A stretch of 32,133 nucleotides of DNA from CAZAQB01 sp964487155 (GCA_964487155.1 CAZAQB010000025.1:1-32133); one strand, 5' to 3'; shown: positions 17,154-23,747, counted from the stretch's first letter. Numbers and translations are program-made. The notes: a model not told the origin generated them from the letters alone.

Positions 17154-17351
17154 TTGCCACCAAAGGTAAGGGAGTTGGTAGCGCGTCTGGAGAAAGCCGG
17201 TTTCAAGAATCGTGGCGGGAAGGGTAGCCACCGCAACGTTTTCCACCCCAGGGCGAGTCGCCCCATCACCATTTCTGGCAAACTCGGTGACGATGCGAAA
17301 CGCTATCAGGAACGCGCGGTGGCTAAGGCGATCGAGGAGGTTCAGTCATGA
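17154..17351 (+). CDS. hicA: HicA-type mRNA interferase toxin
   Basis: A 65-residue toxin with the double-stranded-RNA-binding-like HicA fold. The pattern VRELVARLEKAGF...GGKGSHRNVFHP holds the catalytic His26 in GSHR. HicA cleaves mRNA when its antitoxin is lost. I use the TTG at 17154, which puts the conserved domain at the N-terminus; GAGGGT lies about ten bases upstream. The stop overlaps the hicB ATG by four bases (ATGA), giving coupled expression of the pair. Confidence 0.87.
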   Translation: MPPKVRELVARLEKAGFKNRGGKGSHRNVFHPRASRPITISGKLGDDAKRYQERAVAKAIEEVQS

Positions 17352-17587
17352 AGGATAGTGCACGGTACGTGAAGATCGTTGAGTGGTCAGAAGAGGACGC
17401 CTGCTTTGTGGGAAGCTCGCCCGGTCTGCTTTATGGGGGCTGCCACGGCGATGACGAAGAGGCAGTGTTCCATGAATTGTGCGAGATTGTCGAAGAGACA
17501 ATCGAGCTCTATCGATCAGAGGGGCGAGAGCTGCCCCCGGCGACCTCCGGAAAGGATCTTGCCAACAAATTGCAGGGGGTCGCTTAA
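17348..17587 (+). CDS. hicB: HicB-type antitoxin
   Basis: A 79-residue HicB protein. Its core (YVKIVEWSEEDACFVGSSPGLL-YGGCHGDDEEAVFHEL) is the RNase-H-like fold that binds and blocks HicA. No C-terminal helix-turn-helix or ribbon-helix-helix domain is evident; the short tail (ATSGKDLANKLQGVA) is too small, so autoregulation may be weak or need HicA. The TAA stop lies inside the GCTTAAC core of the following attC-like site, as in many integron cassettes. Confidence 0.87.
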   Translation: MKDSARYVKIVEWSEEDACFVGSSPGLLYGGCHGDDEEAVFHELCEIVEETIELYRSEGRELPPATSGKDLANKLQGVA

Positions 17588-17659
17588 CAAATCCGTGCAC
17601 CGGATACCTAAACCTCCGCTTCGCTGCGGTCTTGTCACCGGCGATGGCAGGCGATAGCG
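17582..17659 (+). repeat. attC-like site 2 (degenerate)
   Basis: It opens with a good R'' core GCTTAAC (17582-17588) plus AAATCC, overlapping the hicB stop, and ends with ATGGCAGGCGATAGC (17644-17658). That end aligns with the ends of sites 3 and 4 (ATGGC-N-GGCG). The R' core reads GATAGCG rather than GTTRRRY, and the internal stem is poor, so it is probably decayed. Confidence 0.45.
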
Positions 17660-17660
17660 A

Positions 17661-18059
17661 TTACGGAGGCAGTGCGGGCTGCAAGCCGAGGTGTTTGGTG
17701 AACGGCTCGAAGTCGCGGTCGCTGTGCAGCAGCGGGATCTCATGCTTGATGCAGTATGTGGCAATAAAACAGTCGACGGTCTTGCGCACGGTAACCCCGC
17801 GGATTCGGAGCGCCTGGAAGTGGTCAGCAGCCTTTTTCGCGATCTCCATTCCGCCAAGTTCGTGGAGCTCGAGGCCAAGGAGCAGCGCCTTGGCGGTCTG
17901 GAAGTCAGTGTCGCTGCGAAAGCCCTGCAGGACTTCGGCTAGTATGAGGTCACCCACCGCCACCACGGTCGAGGAAAGAAGCTCATCAAGTTTGGTGGTG
18001 GCGGTCGTCTCGCGGCCGTTGAAATAGTCGATCCAGACGCTGCTGTCTACTAAGACCAC
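17661..18059 (-). CDS. vapC: VapC-type PIN-domain ribonuclease toxin
   Basis: A 132-residue PIN domain endoribonuclease. The four acidic metal ligands are visible: Asp5 (VLVDSSVWIDYF), Glu42 (LAEVLQG), Asp96 (TVDCFIATYC) and Asp114 (LHSDRDF). VapC toxins cleave tRNA or rRNA when freed from VapB. The start is a GTG at 18059 overlapping the vapB TAG stop by one base. It runs against the direction of the neighbouring cassettes, as self-promoted TA cassettes often do. The stop is one base beyond attC-like site 2. Confidence 0.9.
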   Translation of the reverse strand: MVLVDSSVWIDYFNGRETTATTKLDELLSSTVVAVGDLILAEVLQGFRSDTDFQTAKALLLGLELHELGGMEIAKKAADHFQALRIRGVTVRKTVDCFIATYCIKHEIPLLHSDRDFEPFTKHLGLQPALPP

Positions 18060-18250
18060 TAAGGGAGCCTCATTTGGTCCAGGTCACCCGTCCACTGGAG
18101 CTTGCCCTTGTAAGTCTTGATCCGCTCCTGGCGTTTGAGCTGTACGAGGGTGCGTAAGCCAAGCTCCACTGCCTCCTTCTTCGTCTTGGCACCGGTGAGC
18201 TTGAGGGCCTCGTCCATCAGATCGTCGTCGATCACAATGTTGGTACGCAT
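18059..18250 (-). CDS. vapB: VapB-type antitoxin
   Basis: A 63-residue ribbon-helix-helix-like antitoxin: MRTNIVIDDDLMDEALKLTG-AKTKKEAVELGLRTLVQLKRQE, with a C-terminal tail for toxin binding. It is of the VapB group with an NIVIDD strand that binds operator DNA as a dimer. The ATG at 18250 is preceded by GGAGG with six-base spacing. Two direct CGTGTGTAT repeats upstream are a candidate operator for autoregulation with VapC. Confidence 0.9.
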   Translation of the reverse strand: MRTNIVIDDDLMDEALKLTGAKTKKEAVELGLRTLVQLKRQERIKTYKGKLQWTGDLDQMRLP

Positions 18251-18266
18251 GATGCCTCCGTTGCGC

Positions 18267-18297
18267 CGTGTGTATATCATGCGCTATACGTGTGTAT
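18267..18297 (-). promoter_or_regulatory. Candidate VapBC operator/promoter
   Basis: CGTGTGTAT occurs twice as a direct repeat (18267-18275 and 18289-18297), 22 bases apart, i.e. two helical turns, and between them GTATA/TATAC form an inverted repeat (18272-18276, 18285-18289). It lies 17 bases before vapB, covering its presumed -10 region (TATACA on the minus strand). Repeats of this kind are typical TA autoregulatory sites. Confidence 0.5.
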
Positions 18298-18307
18298 GCG
18301 GCAAGAT

Positions 18308-18366
18308 CGTGAACAAGGCCATGGAGCCGGCGGCCTGAAGGCCGCAGCTCATGGCTGGCGTTGGGC
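18308..18366 (+). repeat. attC-like site 3 (59 bp)
   Basis: L'' CCATGGAGC (18319-18327) pairs with L' GCTCATGG (18347-18354), leaving one extra base in L''. Inside is a GCGGCC-TGAA-GGCCGC hairpin. Five bases after L' comes a perfect R' core GTTGGGC (18360-18366). The R'' side reads CGTGAAC, conserving only AAC. Total length is 59 bases. It lies between vapBC and brnTA. Confidence 0.55.
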
Positions 18367-18392
18367 AAGGCATCTGCGGCACATGGCAGCGG

Positions 18393-18422
18393 TTGACTAG
18401 GCCCTCGTGGCGTAAATACAAT
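18393..18422 (+). promoter_or_regulatory. Strong sigma-70-like promoter for brnTA
   Basis: TTGACT (18393-18398) and TACAAT (18417-18422) with an 18-base spacer. The expected transcription start falls on or next to the A of the brnT ATG (18429), so the transcript would be leaderless or nearly so. No Shine-Dalgarno sequence precedes brnT, in agreement. Confidence 0.6.
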
Positions 18423-18428
18423 GTATGT

Positions 18429-18716
18429 ATGATCGAGTTCGATTGGGATCCGCAGAAGGCGCTCGCAAATCTCGAGAAGCACGGAGTTTCGTTCGAAGAA
18501 GCGAAATCCGTTTTCTTTGATGAGTATGCGCGGCAGTTCTTCGACGACGAGCATTCATCCAGCGAAGAGCGGTTTATTATGCTCGGGCTGAGTAATGTGC
18601 TGCGGGTTCTGGTTGTGTGCCACTGCGAGCGTTCCGGTGGAGATGTCATTAGAATCATTTCCGCGCGGAGGGCGACAGCTAATGAGCGTAAGCATTACGA
18701 AGGTCCGCCGATATGA
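18429..18716 (+). CDS. brnT: BrnT-type ribonuclease toxin
   Basis: A 95-residue BrnT toxin: MIEFDWDPQKALANLEKHGVSFEEAKSVFFD matches the family start (FDWDxxKxxxNxxKHGVSFEEA), and RIISARRATANERKHYE closes it. BrnT has a RelE-like fold and cuts RNA. The start is the ATG at 18429, giving the conserved MIxFDWD N-terminus; a longer frame to 18351 runs back through attC-like site 3 and is not credible. It overlaps brnA by four bases. Confidence 0.93.
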   Translation: MIEFDWDPQKALANLEKHGVSFEEAKSVFFDEYARQFFDDEHSSSEERFIMLGLSNVLRVLVVCHCERSGGDVIRIISARRATANERKHYEGPPI

Positions 18717-18928
18717 GAAAGGAGTACGATTTTTCGAAGATGAAGTCGCGCCGTAATCCGTACGCTTCGAAGTTGAAGCGCCAGGTGACGATCCGCATGG
18801 GTGGCGACGTTCTCGAGTATTTTAAACAGCTCTCGGAAGAAACGGGGATTCCGTATCAGAGTTTGATCAATCTCTATTTGCGCGATTGCATGGTCCGCGG
18901 AAGGAAACCGGACTTGTCATGGCACTAG
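18713..18928 (+). CDS. brnA: BrnA-type antitoxin
   Basis: A 71-residue antitoxin with the BrnA C-terminal ribbon-helix-helix: KRQVTIRMGGDVLEYFKQLSEETGIPYQSLINLYLRDCM. BrnA binds BrnT and represses the brnTA promoter. Its TAG stop is built from one T of the cassette plus AG from the left end of a MITE-like element (18927), so a few C-terminal residues may have been replaced or lost; the length is still close to that of other BrnA-type proteins. Confidence 0.9.
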   Translation: MRKEYDFSKMKSRRNPYASKLKRQVTIRMGGDVLEYFKQLSEETGIPYQSLINLYLRDCMVRGRKPDLSWH

Positions 18929-19087
18929 CAGCCTGTCGGACTTAGGCGCCCGTCGCGAGCCGAGTGGGAGAGCGAGTTCAGTTTGTCGATCATTTGAGGA
19001 GAATGGCCGTAGCTCAGACGAAAAGGATCGGGAGAATGGACCGCTATCCCACCGGCGCAGTAGGAGCCTTAAGTCCGACAGGCTGCT
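18927..19087. mobile_element. MITE-like element with 22-bp terminal inverted repeats
   Basis: AGCAGCCTGTCGGACTTAGGC at the left end (18927-18947) is the reverse complement, apart from a one-base gap, of the right end GCCTTAAGTCCGACAGGCTGCT (19066-19087). The 161-bp element contains no transposase; its short frames look like the remains of one. No target duplication is obvious. It is wedged between brnA and attC-like site 4. A transposase elsewhere in the genome would have mobilised it. A single 15-bp copy of its end lies at 3311-3325. Confidence 0.7.
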
Positions 19088-19091
19088 GGGG

Positions 19092-19159
19092 GCGGAACAA
19101 ATCCAGCGAGCAGGACGCGGGTGCTCTCGCACCCGCGCGGCTAATGGCCGGCGTTGACA
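19092..19159 (+). repeat. attC-like site 4
   Basis: It reads GCGGAACAAATCC at the left (compare GCTTAACAAATCC of site 2), a perfect GCGGGTGC-TCTC-GCACCCGC hairpin (19117-19136) in the middle, and GCTAATGGCCGGCGTTG-ACA at the right, closely matching the end of site 3. The R' core GTTGACA departs from GTTRRRY at one base. It starts five bases after the MITE-like element and marks the likely right end of the cassette island. Confidence 0.5.
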
Positions 19160-19248
19160 GCTGAAGCCACCTCAATGACTGTCGAGTCGGCACCATTGGG
19201 AAGACCGTTGTTCGCACCTGATCACGCCAACACAATCGGAGAGTTCCA

Positions 19249-19995
19249 TTGCAGAAGGTGCTGGTGGTCACCGGCGGGAGCCGGGGGATTGGTGCGGCTG
19301 CCGCGCGTCTGGGCGCGGCGAGCGGATATGGCGTATGCATCAACTATCACCGCAATGAAGCCGCGGCTCGCACGGTGGTCGAGGAAATCGTCGCCTGCGG
19401 CGGGCAGGCGATGGCGGTTGCCGGTGACGTCGGGGTCGAGTCCGATGTGGTGCGGCTTTTCGAGGAAGTCGACCGGACGCTGGGGCCGGTCACGGCGCTG
19501 GTCAACAATGCCGGGATCCTCGAGCGCCAGATGCGCGTCGAGGACATGGACGCCGAGCGGCTGAGCCGGGTCCTGGCCACCAACGTCATCGGCTGTTTTC
19601 TGTGCGCGCGGGAGGCTATCCGGCGCATGTCCACGCGCCATGGCGGGGCCGGCGGCGCCATCGTCAATGTCTCCTCCGCCGCCTCGCGCCTGGGCTCGCC
19701 GAACGAGTACGTCGATTACGCGGCGGCCAAGGGGGCGGTCGATACCTTCACAGTCGGTCTTGCCCGGGAAGTCGCCGCCGAGGGCATTCGGGTCAATGCG
19801 GTGCGTCCCGGTGTGATCTACACCGAGATCCACGCCAGTGGCGGCGAGCCCGGCCGTGTGGATCGGGTGAAGGCGTCGGTGCCGATGGGGCGGGGCGGAG
19901 CGGCCGAGGAGGTGGCCCGGGCCATTCTCTGGCTGCTCTCGGACCAGGCCTCGTACTCCACGGGCGCGCTGCTGGATGTCTCCGGTGGAAGATGA
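19249..19995 (+). CDS. ygfF: SDR-family oxidoreductase, YgfF type
   Basis: A 248-residue short-chain dehydrogenase with the NAD(P) loop TGGSRGIG (8-15), NNAG (86-89) and catalytic Ser143, Tyr157, Lys161 (YVDYAAAKG). Segments such as GGAGGAIVNVSSAASRLGSP and YTEIHASGGEPGRVDRVK match E. coli YgfF closely by memory, more than they match FabG. The substrate of YgfF is not established. The start is the TTG at 19249 with CGGAGAG upstream. It resumes normal high GC right after the island. Confidence 0.87.
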   Translation: MQKVLVVTGGSRGIGAAAARLGAASGYGVCINYHRNEAAARTVVEEIVACGGQAMAVAGDVGVESDVVRLFEEVDRTLGPVTALVNNAGILERQMRVEDMDAERLSRVLATNVIGCFLCAREAIRRMSTRHGGAGGAIVNVSSAASRLGSPNEYVDYAAAKGAVDTFTVGLAREVAAEGIRVNAVRPGVIYTEIHASGGEPGRVDRVKASVPMGRGGAAEEVARAILWLLSDQASYSTGALLDVSGGR

Positions 19996-20029
19996 GAAGA
20001 CGCCCCGGCCGGCCGGGACTCAGCGAGAT

Positions 20030-20710
20030 ATGCGGACAACCTACCTGACCCGGCCCAGCAGGGAGGAGATGCGCGCTCTGCCGCGGTTTCCGGGGCTGCC
20101 CATCGGCCGGATCCACCTGGTGCGCACGGCGGCTGAGGCGCAGGCGGCCCATGCGGCCATGCGCGGCGCCCGCCATGTGGGATTCGACACTGAGAGCAAG
20201 CCCACCTTCGTCGTGAACGAGGCCCGAACGGGCCCGCACCTGGTGCAGGTCGCCACGCCATCCGAGGCCTTTCTGTTCCCCGCGGGCAGTGGCGCGGCGC
20301 CGGACGTGCTGCGGGAGGTCCTGGAGTCCGGAGAAACCACCAAGGTGGGCTTCGGGCTGAAGTCGGACCGGGGGCCCCTGCACGACAAGCTCGGCATCAG
20401 CCTGCGCAATTACGTCGAGTTAGCGGTGGCGACGCGGCGGCTGGGCTACAAGGACCAGGTGGGACTGCAGGCGGCCGTGGCCATCGTGCTGGGCCAGTAT
20501 CTGCAGAAATCCCGCAAGGTGAGTACATCCAACTGGGCGTCGCAGACCCTCACCGAGGCGCAGTGCCTCTACGCCGCCAACGACGCCTACGCCAGCCTCT
20601 GCGTTTATCTGGAGCTGCTGAAGTCAGCGCCGGAGGTGCTGGCCGCCGCGCCGGCGGAAGCGTCGCCGGGTACGCCGGAGAGGGGCCGGCGTCGGCGGCG
20701 CCGCCGATAG
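20030..20710 (+). CDS. RNase D-like 3'-5' exonuclease domain protein
   Basis: A 226-residue DnaQ-like exonuclease. Motif I is GFDTESKP (Asp53, Glu55), and a later WASQTLTEAQCLYAANDAYASL supplies the YxxxD motif III. It has only the exonuclease domain, no HRDC domains, so it is not a full RNase D; similar small proteins are annotated as 3'-5' exonuclease domain proteins. The tail is strikingly basic (RGRRRRRRR), suiting nucleic-acid binding. ATG 20030 is preceded by a weak GCGAG element, 35 bases after ygfF. Confidence 0.83.
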   Translation: MRTTYLTRPSREEMRALPRFPGLPIGRIHLVRTAAEAQAAHAAMRGARHVGFDTESKPTFVVNEARTGPHLVQVATPSEAFLFPAGSGAAPDVLREVLESGETTKVGFGLKSDRGPLHDKLGISLRNYVELAVATRRLGYKDQVGLQAAVAIVLGQYLQKSRKVSTSNWASQTLTEAQCLYAANDAYASLCVYLELLKSAPEVLAAAPAEASPGTPERGRRRRRRR

Positions 20711-21024
20711 CGCCGCGGGTTTGCCCGGGCGACCGGCGCCGGCGGCCGGCAAAGCCGCGTTGGCGGGAGCTCGAAAAACCCGGTGGCGGGCATATGGAGT
20801 CGATGCGCCTGGCGGACGGTGAGCGCTCCCCGGGAGAACTGGTAGGGTGGGAGCAAGCATTCCAGGCGAGCCGGCGCGCGCCATGGCCGTCGGCCAAGTT
20901 ATCAATTTGCGCATGCCGCGCATGCCTGCCGTCGGCCGGCGGGGCATTGAAGCGGGCGTCCGCAGACGCTGACCGTGCCGGGCTCCGCCCCGTCGGGCGA
21001 TGGGCGGTGCCGGCGCAACATCCT
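20711..21024. other. Intergenic region upstream of the broken encapsulin locus
   Basis: About 310 bases with no gene I can support. It contains a 9-bp tandem repeat GCGCATGCC (20909-20917 and 20918-20926) next to an AT-rich TTATCAATTTG, and two copies of GCCGTCGGCC. This is the most promoter-like stretch and could hold the regulatory region of the ferritin/encapsulin operon. Confidence 0.45.
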
Positions 21025-21038
21025 GAGGAGGAACGACC

Positions 21039-21687
21039 CTGGCCAGTACCGAACTCCACGAAGACGCCGGGGGATCTGAAGCCGGAGACCATCGATCACC
21101 ACCGGGCGGTGGTCTCGCTGATGGAGGAACTGGAGGCGGTCGACTGGTACGACCAGCCCGTCGACGCGACCGGCAACGATGAACTGCGGGCCATCCTCGC
21201 CCACAACCGCGACGAGGAGATGGAGCACGCCGCCATGGTCCTGGAGTGGCTGCGCCGCAACAAGCCGGTCATCGACCAGCAGCTCCGGGAGTACCTGTTC
21301 AAGGACGGCCCCATCTTCTACGGCTGGCTCGAGGCGGCCATCGATGGCATCTGCAGCCACGCCGGCGCCGGCGGCCCCTACGCCATTGCCCTGGGCCCGC
21401 GCTGCTACAAGGGCCTGCAGGAGACCACCCACGACGGCTATCCGGTGATGGAGCATGTCCGCCAGCTGGTGGGCGGCCCCATCGTCTGGGCTCCGGCGGT
21501 GGACGGTGCCGCCGTGCTGAGCGTGCGCGGCGGGGATTTCGCGCTCAGCGTCGGCCAGGATCTCTCCGCCGGCTACACCGGGATGAGCGGCGACCAGGTG
21601 CATCTCTATATCGAGGAGAGCTTCACCTTCCGCAACCTCACCCCGGAGGCGGCCGTGCCCCTGGTGTACGGGCGCAGGGCCGACTGA
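21039..21687 (+). pseudogene. Encapsulated-ferritin fused to C-terminal third of encapsulin (frameshifted)
   Basis: Two families run together in one frame. Residues coded by about 21074-21315 are an encapsulated ferritin (EncFtn): LKPETIDHHRAVVSLMEELEAVDWY and AHNRDEEMEHAAMVLEWLRR, keeping the ferroxidase Glu, Glu, Trp and His positions known from R. rubrum EncFtn. From about 21325 the frame becomes encapsulin shell protein: GGPYAIALGPRCYKGLQETT, GPIVWAPAVDGA, RGGDFALSVGQDLSAGY and LYIEESFTF...LTPEAAV. About the first 160 residues of a normal shell protein (N-arm, most of the P domain, E-loop) are missing. A GAGGAGG site is followed after seven bases by CTG (21039), reading ASTELHEDAG, then a five-G run (21069-21073) shifts the frame; removing one G restores it. 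An in-frame ATG exists at 21121. Confidence 0.75.
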
Positions 21688-21744
21688 CGTAAGGCTGTTG
21701 GCCGGCCCGGATTGGGCCGGTATTGAGAGCCCCCTCTCCCCCGG

Positions 21745-21769
21745 CCCCTCCCCCGCGAGGGGGGAGGGG
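21745..21769. terminator. Strong C/G hairpin between convergent genes
   Basis: CCCCTCCCCC (21745-21754) pairs with GGGGGAGGGG (21760-21769) around a short GCGA loop region. It lies between the encapsulin remnant and ilvD, which converge. Runs of this type (CCCCTCTCCC...) are also common as dispersed repeats. Confidence 0.55.
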
Positions 21770-21790
21770 GGCGAGATGCGCTTGGTTTGA

Positions 21791-21832
21791 TAGGGCGAGG
21801 TGGTGGGCTTCGCTTTGCTCTGCCCACCCTGC
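21791..21832. repeat. GTGGG-type palindromic repeat
   Basis: TAGGGCGAGGTGGTGGGCTTCG...CTCTGCCCACCCTGC is a palindromic unit. The same family (GTAGGGTGGGT...ACCCACC) recurs at 27362-27392, 31488-31518 and 31664-31693. It is distinct from the REP family and lies near the ilvD 3' end. Confidence 0.6.
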
Positions 21833-21864
21833 ACGGGCGACGCTGGCGCCCTGGCGGCTGACCG

Positions 21865-23553
21865 CTACTCGAACAGGTCCTTGTCGGTGACGGCGCCGTA
21901 GCAGGCCGACGATACGAGGGTGGCGTACTTGGCCAGCACGCCGCGGCGGTAGTTCGGCTTGCGGGGCTGCCAGGCCTGGCGGCGGCTCGCCAGCTGGTCG
22001 TCGGCAACCTCAAGGCGCAGCAGGTTGTGGTCGCCGTCGATGGTGATGGTGTCGCCCTCCTGGACCAGGGCGATGGTGCCGCCCACGGCGGCCTCCGGGG
22101 CCACGTGGCCCACCACCAGGCCGTAGGTGCCGCCCGAGAAGCGCCCGTCTGTAATCAGGCCCACCGAATCCCCCAGGCCCTTGCCGATGATGGCCGAGGT
22201 TGGGGCGAGCATCTCGCGCATGCCGGGGCCGCCCTTGGGGCCCTCGTAGCGCACCACCACCACGTCGCCCGCCTGCACGCGGTCGTCCAGGATGGCCTGC
22301 AGGCATTCCTCCTCGGAGTCGAACACCCGGGCCGGGCCGCTGATGCGCCGCTGCTTGATGCCGCTCACCTTGGCGACGGCGCCTTCCTCGGCCAGGTTGC
22401 CGCGCAGGATGGCCAGGTGGCCCTCCGGGTAGATGGGGTCCTCCAGGGGCTGGATGATCTGCTGGTCCGCCGGGGGCCCGCCGGGCACGCCGGCGAGCTG
22501 CTCGGCGATGGTCTGGCCGGTGATGGTGAGGCACTCGCCGTGCAGCAGGCCGGCGTCCAGCAGCATGCGCATCACCTGAGGCGTGCCGCCCACGGCATGG
22601 AACTCGGTGGTGACATAGCGCCCGGAGGGCTTCAGGTCGCAGAGCACCGGCACCTTGCGGCGGACGGTCTCCACGTCGTCGATGGAGAACGGCACCTCGG
22701 CGGCGCTGGCGATGGCGAGCAGGTGCAGCACGGCGTTGGTGGAGCCGCCCAGGGCCATGACCACGGCAAAGGCGTTCTCGAACGCCTCGCGGGTCATGAT
22801 CTGCCGGGGCAGGCGCTGGTGGCGGATGGCGTCCACCAGCACTTCGGCGCTGCGGGTGGCGACCTCCCGGGCCTCCGGGTCCTCGGCGGCCACGGTGGAG
22901 GAGTGCATCAGGCTCATGCCCATGGCCTCGAAGGCGCTGGACATGGTGTTGGCGGTGTACATGCCGCCGCAGGCGCCGGCCCCCGGGCAGGCGTTGCGCT
23001 CCACGCCCTTCAAGTCCTCCTCGGAGAGCTTGCCGGCGGAGTACTGGCCCACCGCCTCGAAGGCGCTGACGATGGTGAGGTCCTGACCCTTGTAGTGGCC
23101 CGGCTTGATGGTGCCGCCGTACAGGAAGATGGACGGGATGTTGAGCCGCGCCAGGGCGATCATGGCGCCGGGCATGTTCTTGTCGCAGCCGCCGGTCGCC
23201 AGCACACCGTCCAGGCGCTGGCCGTTGCACACGGTTTCGATGGAATCCGCGATCACCTCCCGCGACACCAGCGAGAATTTCATCGCCTCGGTGCCCATGG
23301 AGATGCCGTCGGAGATTGTGATGGTGCCGAAAGTGACCGGCATGGCGCCGGCGGCGCGGATGCCTTCCTCGGCGGCGGCCGCCAGGCTGCCGATGCCCAT
23401 GTTGCACGGCGTCAGGGTGCTGTGGGCATTGCCTACGCCGACCATGGGCTTGTTGAAGTCCTCGTCGCGGAAGCCCACGGCGCGCAGCATGGCGCGGTTG
23501 GGAGTGCGGGCGACGCCGTCGGTGATCATGCGGCTGCGCTGGTTGTCGGCCAT
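21865..23553 (-). CDS. ilvD: Dihydroxy-acid dehydratase
   Basis: Third step of branched-chain amino acid synthesis: dehydrates 2,3-dihydroxy acids to 2-keto acids for valine, isoleucine and leucine. It has 562 residues, the usual length. The iron-sulfur ligands are visible: Cys50 (STLTPCNMG), Cys123 (GGCDKNMPGA) and Cys195 (CPGAGACGGMYTANT). The C-terminal GRFSGGTYGLVVGHVAPEA motif is intact. The ATG at 23553 has GGAG seven bases upstream; the longer frame to 23643 is a Pro/Arg-rich artefact. It stands alone. Confidence 0.97.
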   Translation of the reverse strand: MADNQRSRMITDGVARTPNRAMLRAVGFRDEDFNKPMVGVGNAHSTLTPCNMGIGSLAAAAEEGIRAAGAMPVTFGTITISDGISMGTEAMKFSLVSREVIADSIETVCNGQRLDGVLATGGCDKNMPGAMIALARLNIPSIFLYGGTIKPGHYKGQDLTIVSAFEAVGQYSAGKLSEEDLKGVERNACPGAGACGGMYTANTMSSAFEAMGMSLMHSSTVAAEDPEAREVATRSAEVLVDAIRHQRLPRQIMTREAFENAFAVVMALGGSTNAVLHLLAIASAAEVPFSIDDVETVRRKVPVLCDLKPSGRYVTTEFHAVGGTPQVMRMLLDAGLLHGECLTITGQTIAEQLAGVPGGPPADQQIIQPLEDPIYPEGHLAILRGNLAEEGAVAKVSGIKQRRISGPARVFDSEEECLQAILDDRVQAGDVVVVRYEGPKGGPGMREMLAPTSAIIGKGLGDSVGLITDGRFSGGTYGLVVGHVAPEAAVGGTIALVQEGDTITIDGDHNLLRLEVADDQLASRRQAWQPRKPNYRRGVLAKYATLVSSACYGAVTDKDLFE

Positions 23554-23747
23554 TGGCGGTCTCCGGGTTCTTCGATGCCGGTGGGGCCGGCACGGCCGGC
23601 GGTCGGGAAAGTCGCGTATTGTACCAGTGCCGCCCGCTGGCATTTACTCCGCCATGAGGGTCCGAGGCAGGAGGGCGGCGCCGGGCGCGGCGCGCCGGAC
23701 ATGCCGGTACAGGTTCACAGGGCGATCCAGGCCCGGAGGAGGTCTTC

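Larger units (their letters stand above)
16273..19159 (+). mobile_element. Integron-cassette-like island (CALIN) carrying three toxin-antitoxin pairs
   Basis: From the G^TTAGGC core at 16272-16278 to the attC-like site ending at 19159, each gene unit is followed by an attC-like structure: zinc-ribbon gene + site at 17042, hicAB + site at 17582, inverted vapBC + site at 18308, brnTA + MITE + site at 19092. Base composition is more AT-rich than the neighbouring genes. No integrase or attI is visible, which is the definition of a CALIN. The site at 17042 has textbook attC geometry; the other three share a common 3' motif (ATGGC-N-GGCG) but have imperfect core sites. Clustering of TA pairs is typical of sedentary cassette arrays. 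An island built by other recombination is the alternative. Confidence 0.6.

Noticed and set aside
18351..18428. Extended BrnT start at ATG 18351
   Set aside because: The added residues are encoded by attC-like site 3 and the promoter; BrnT proteins begin with MIxFDWD.
19976..20030. Upstream extension of the exonuclease gene to ATG 19976
   Set aside because: It would overlap the end of ygfF and adds residues with no family similarity; ATG 20030 is the better start.
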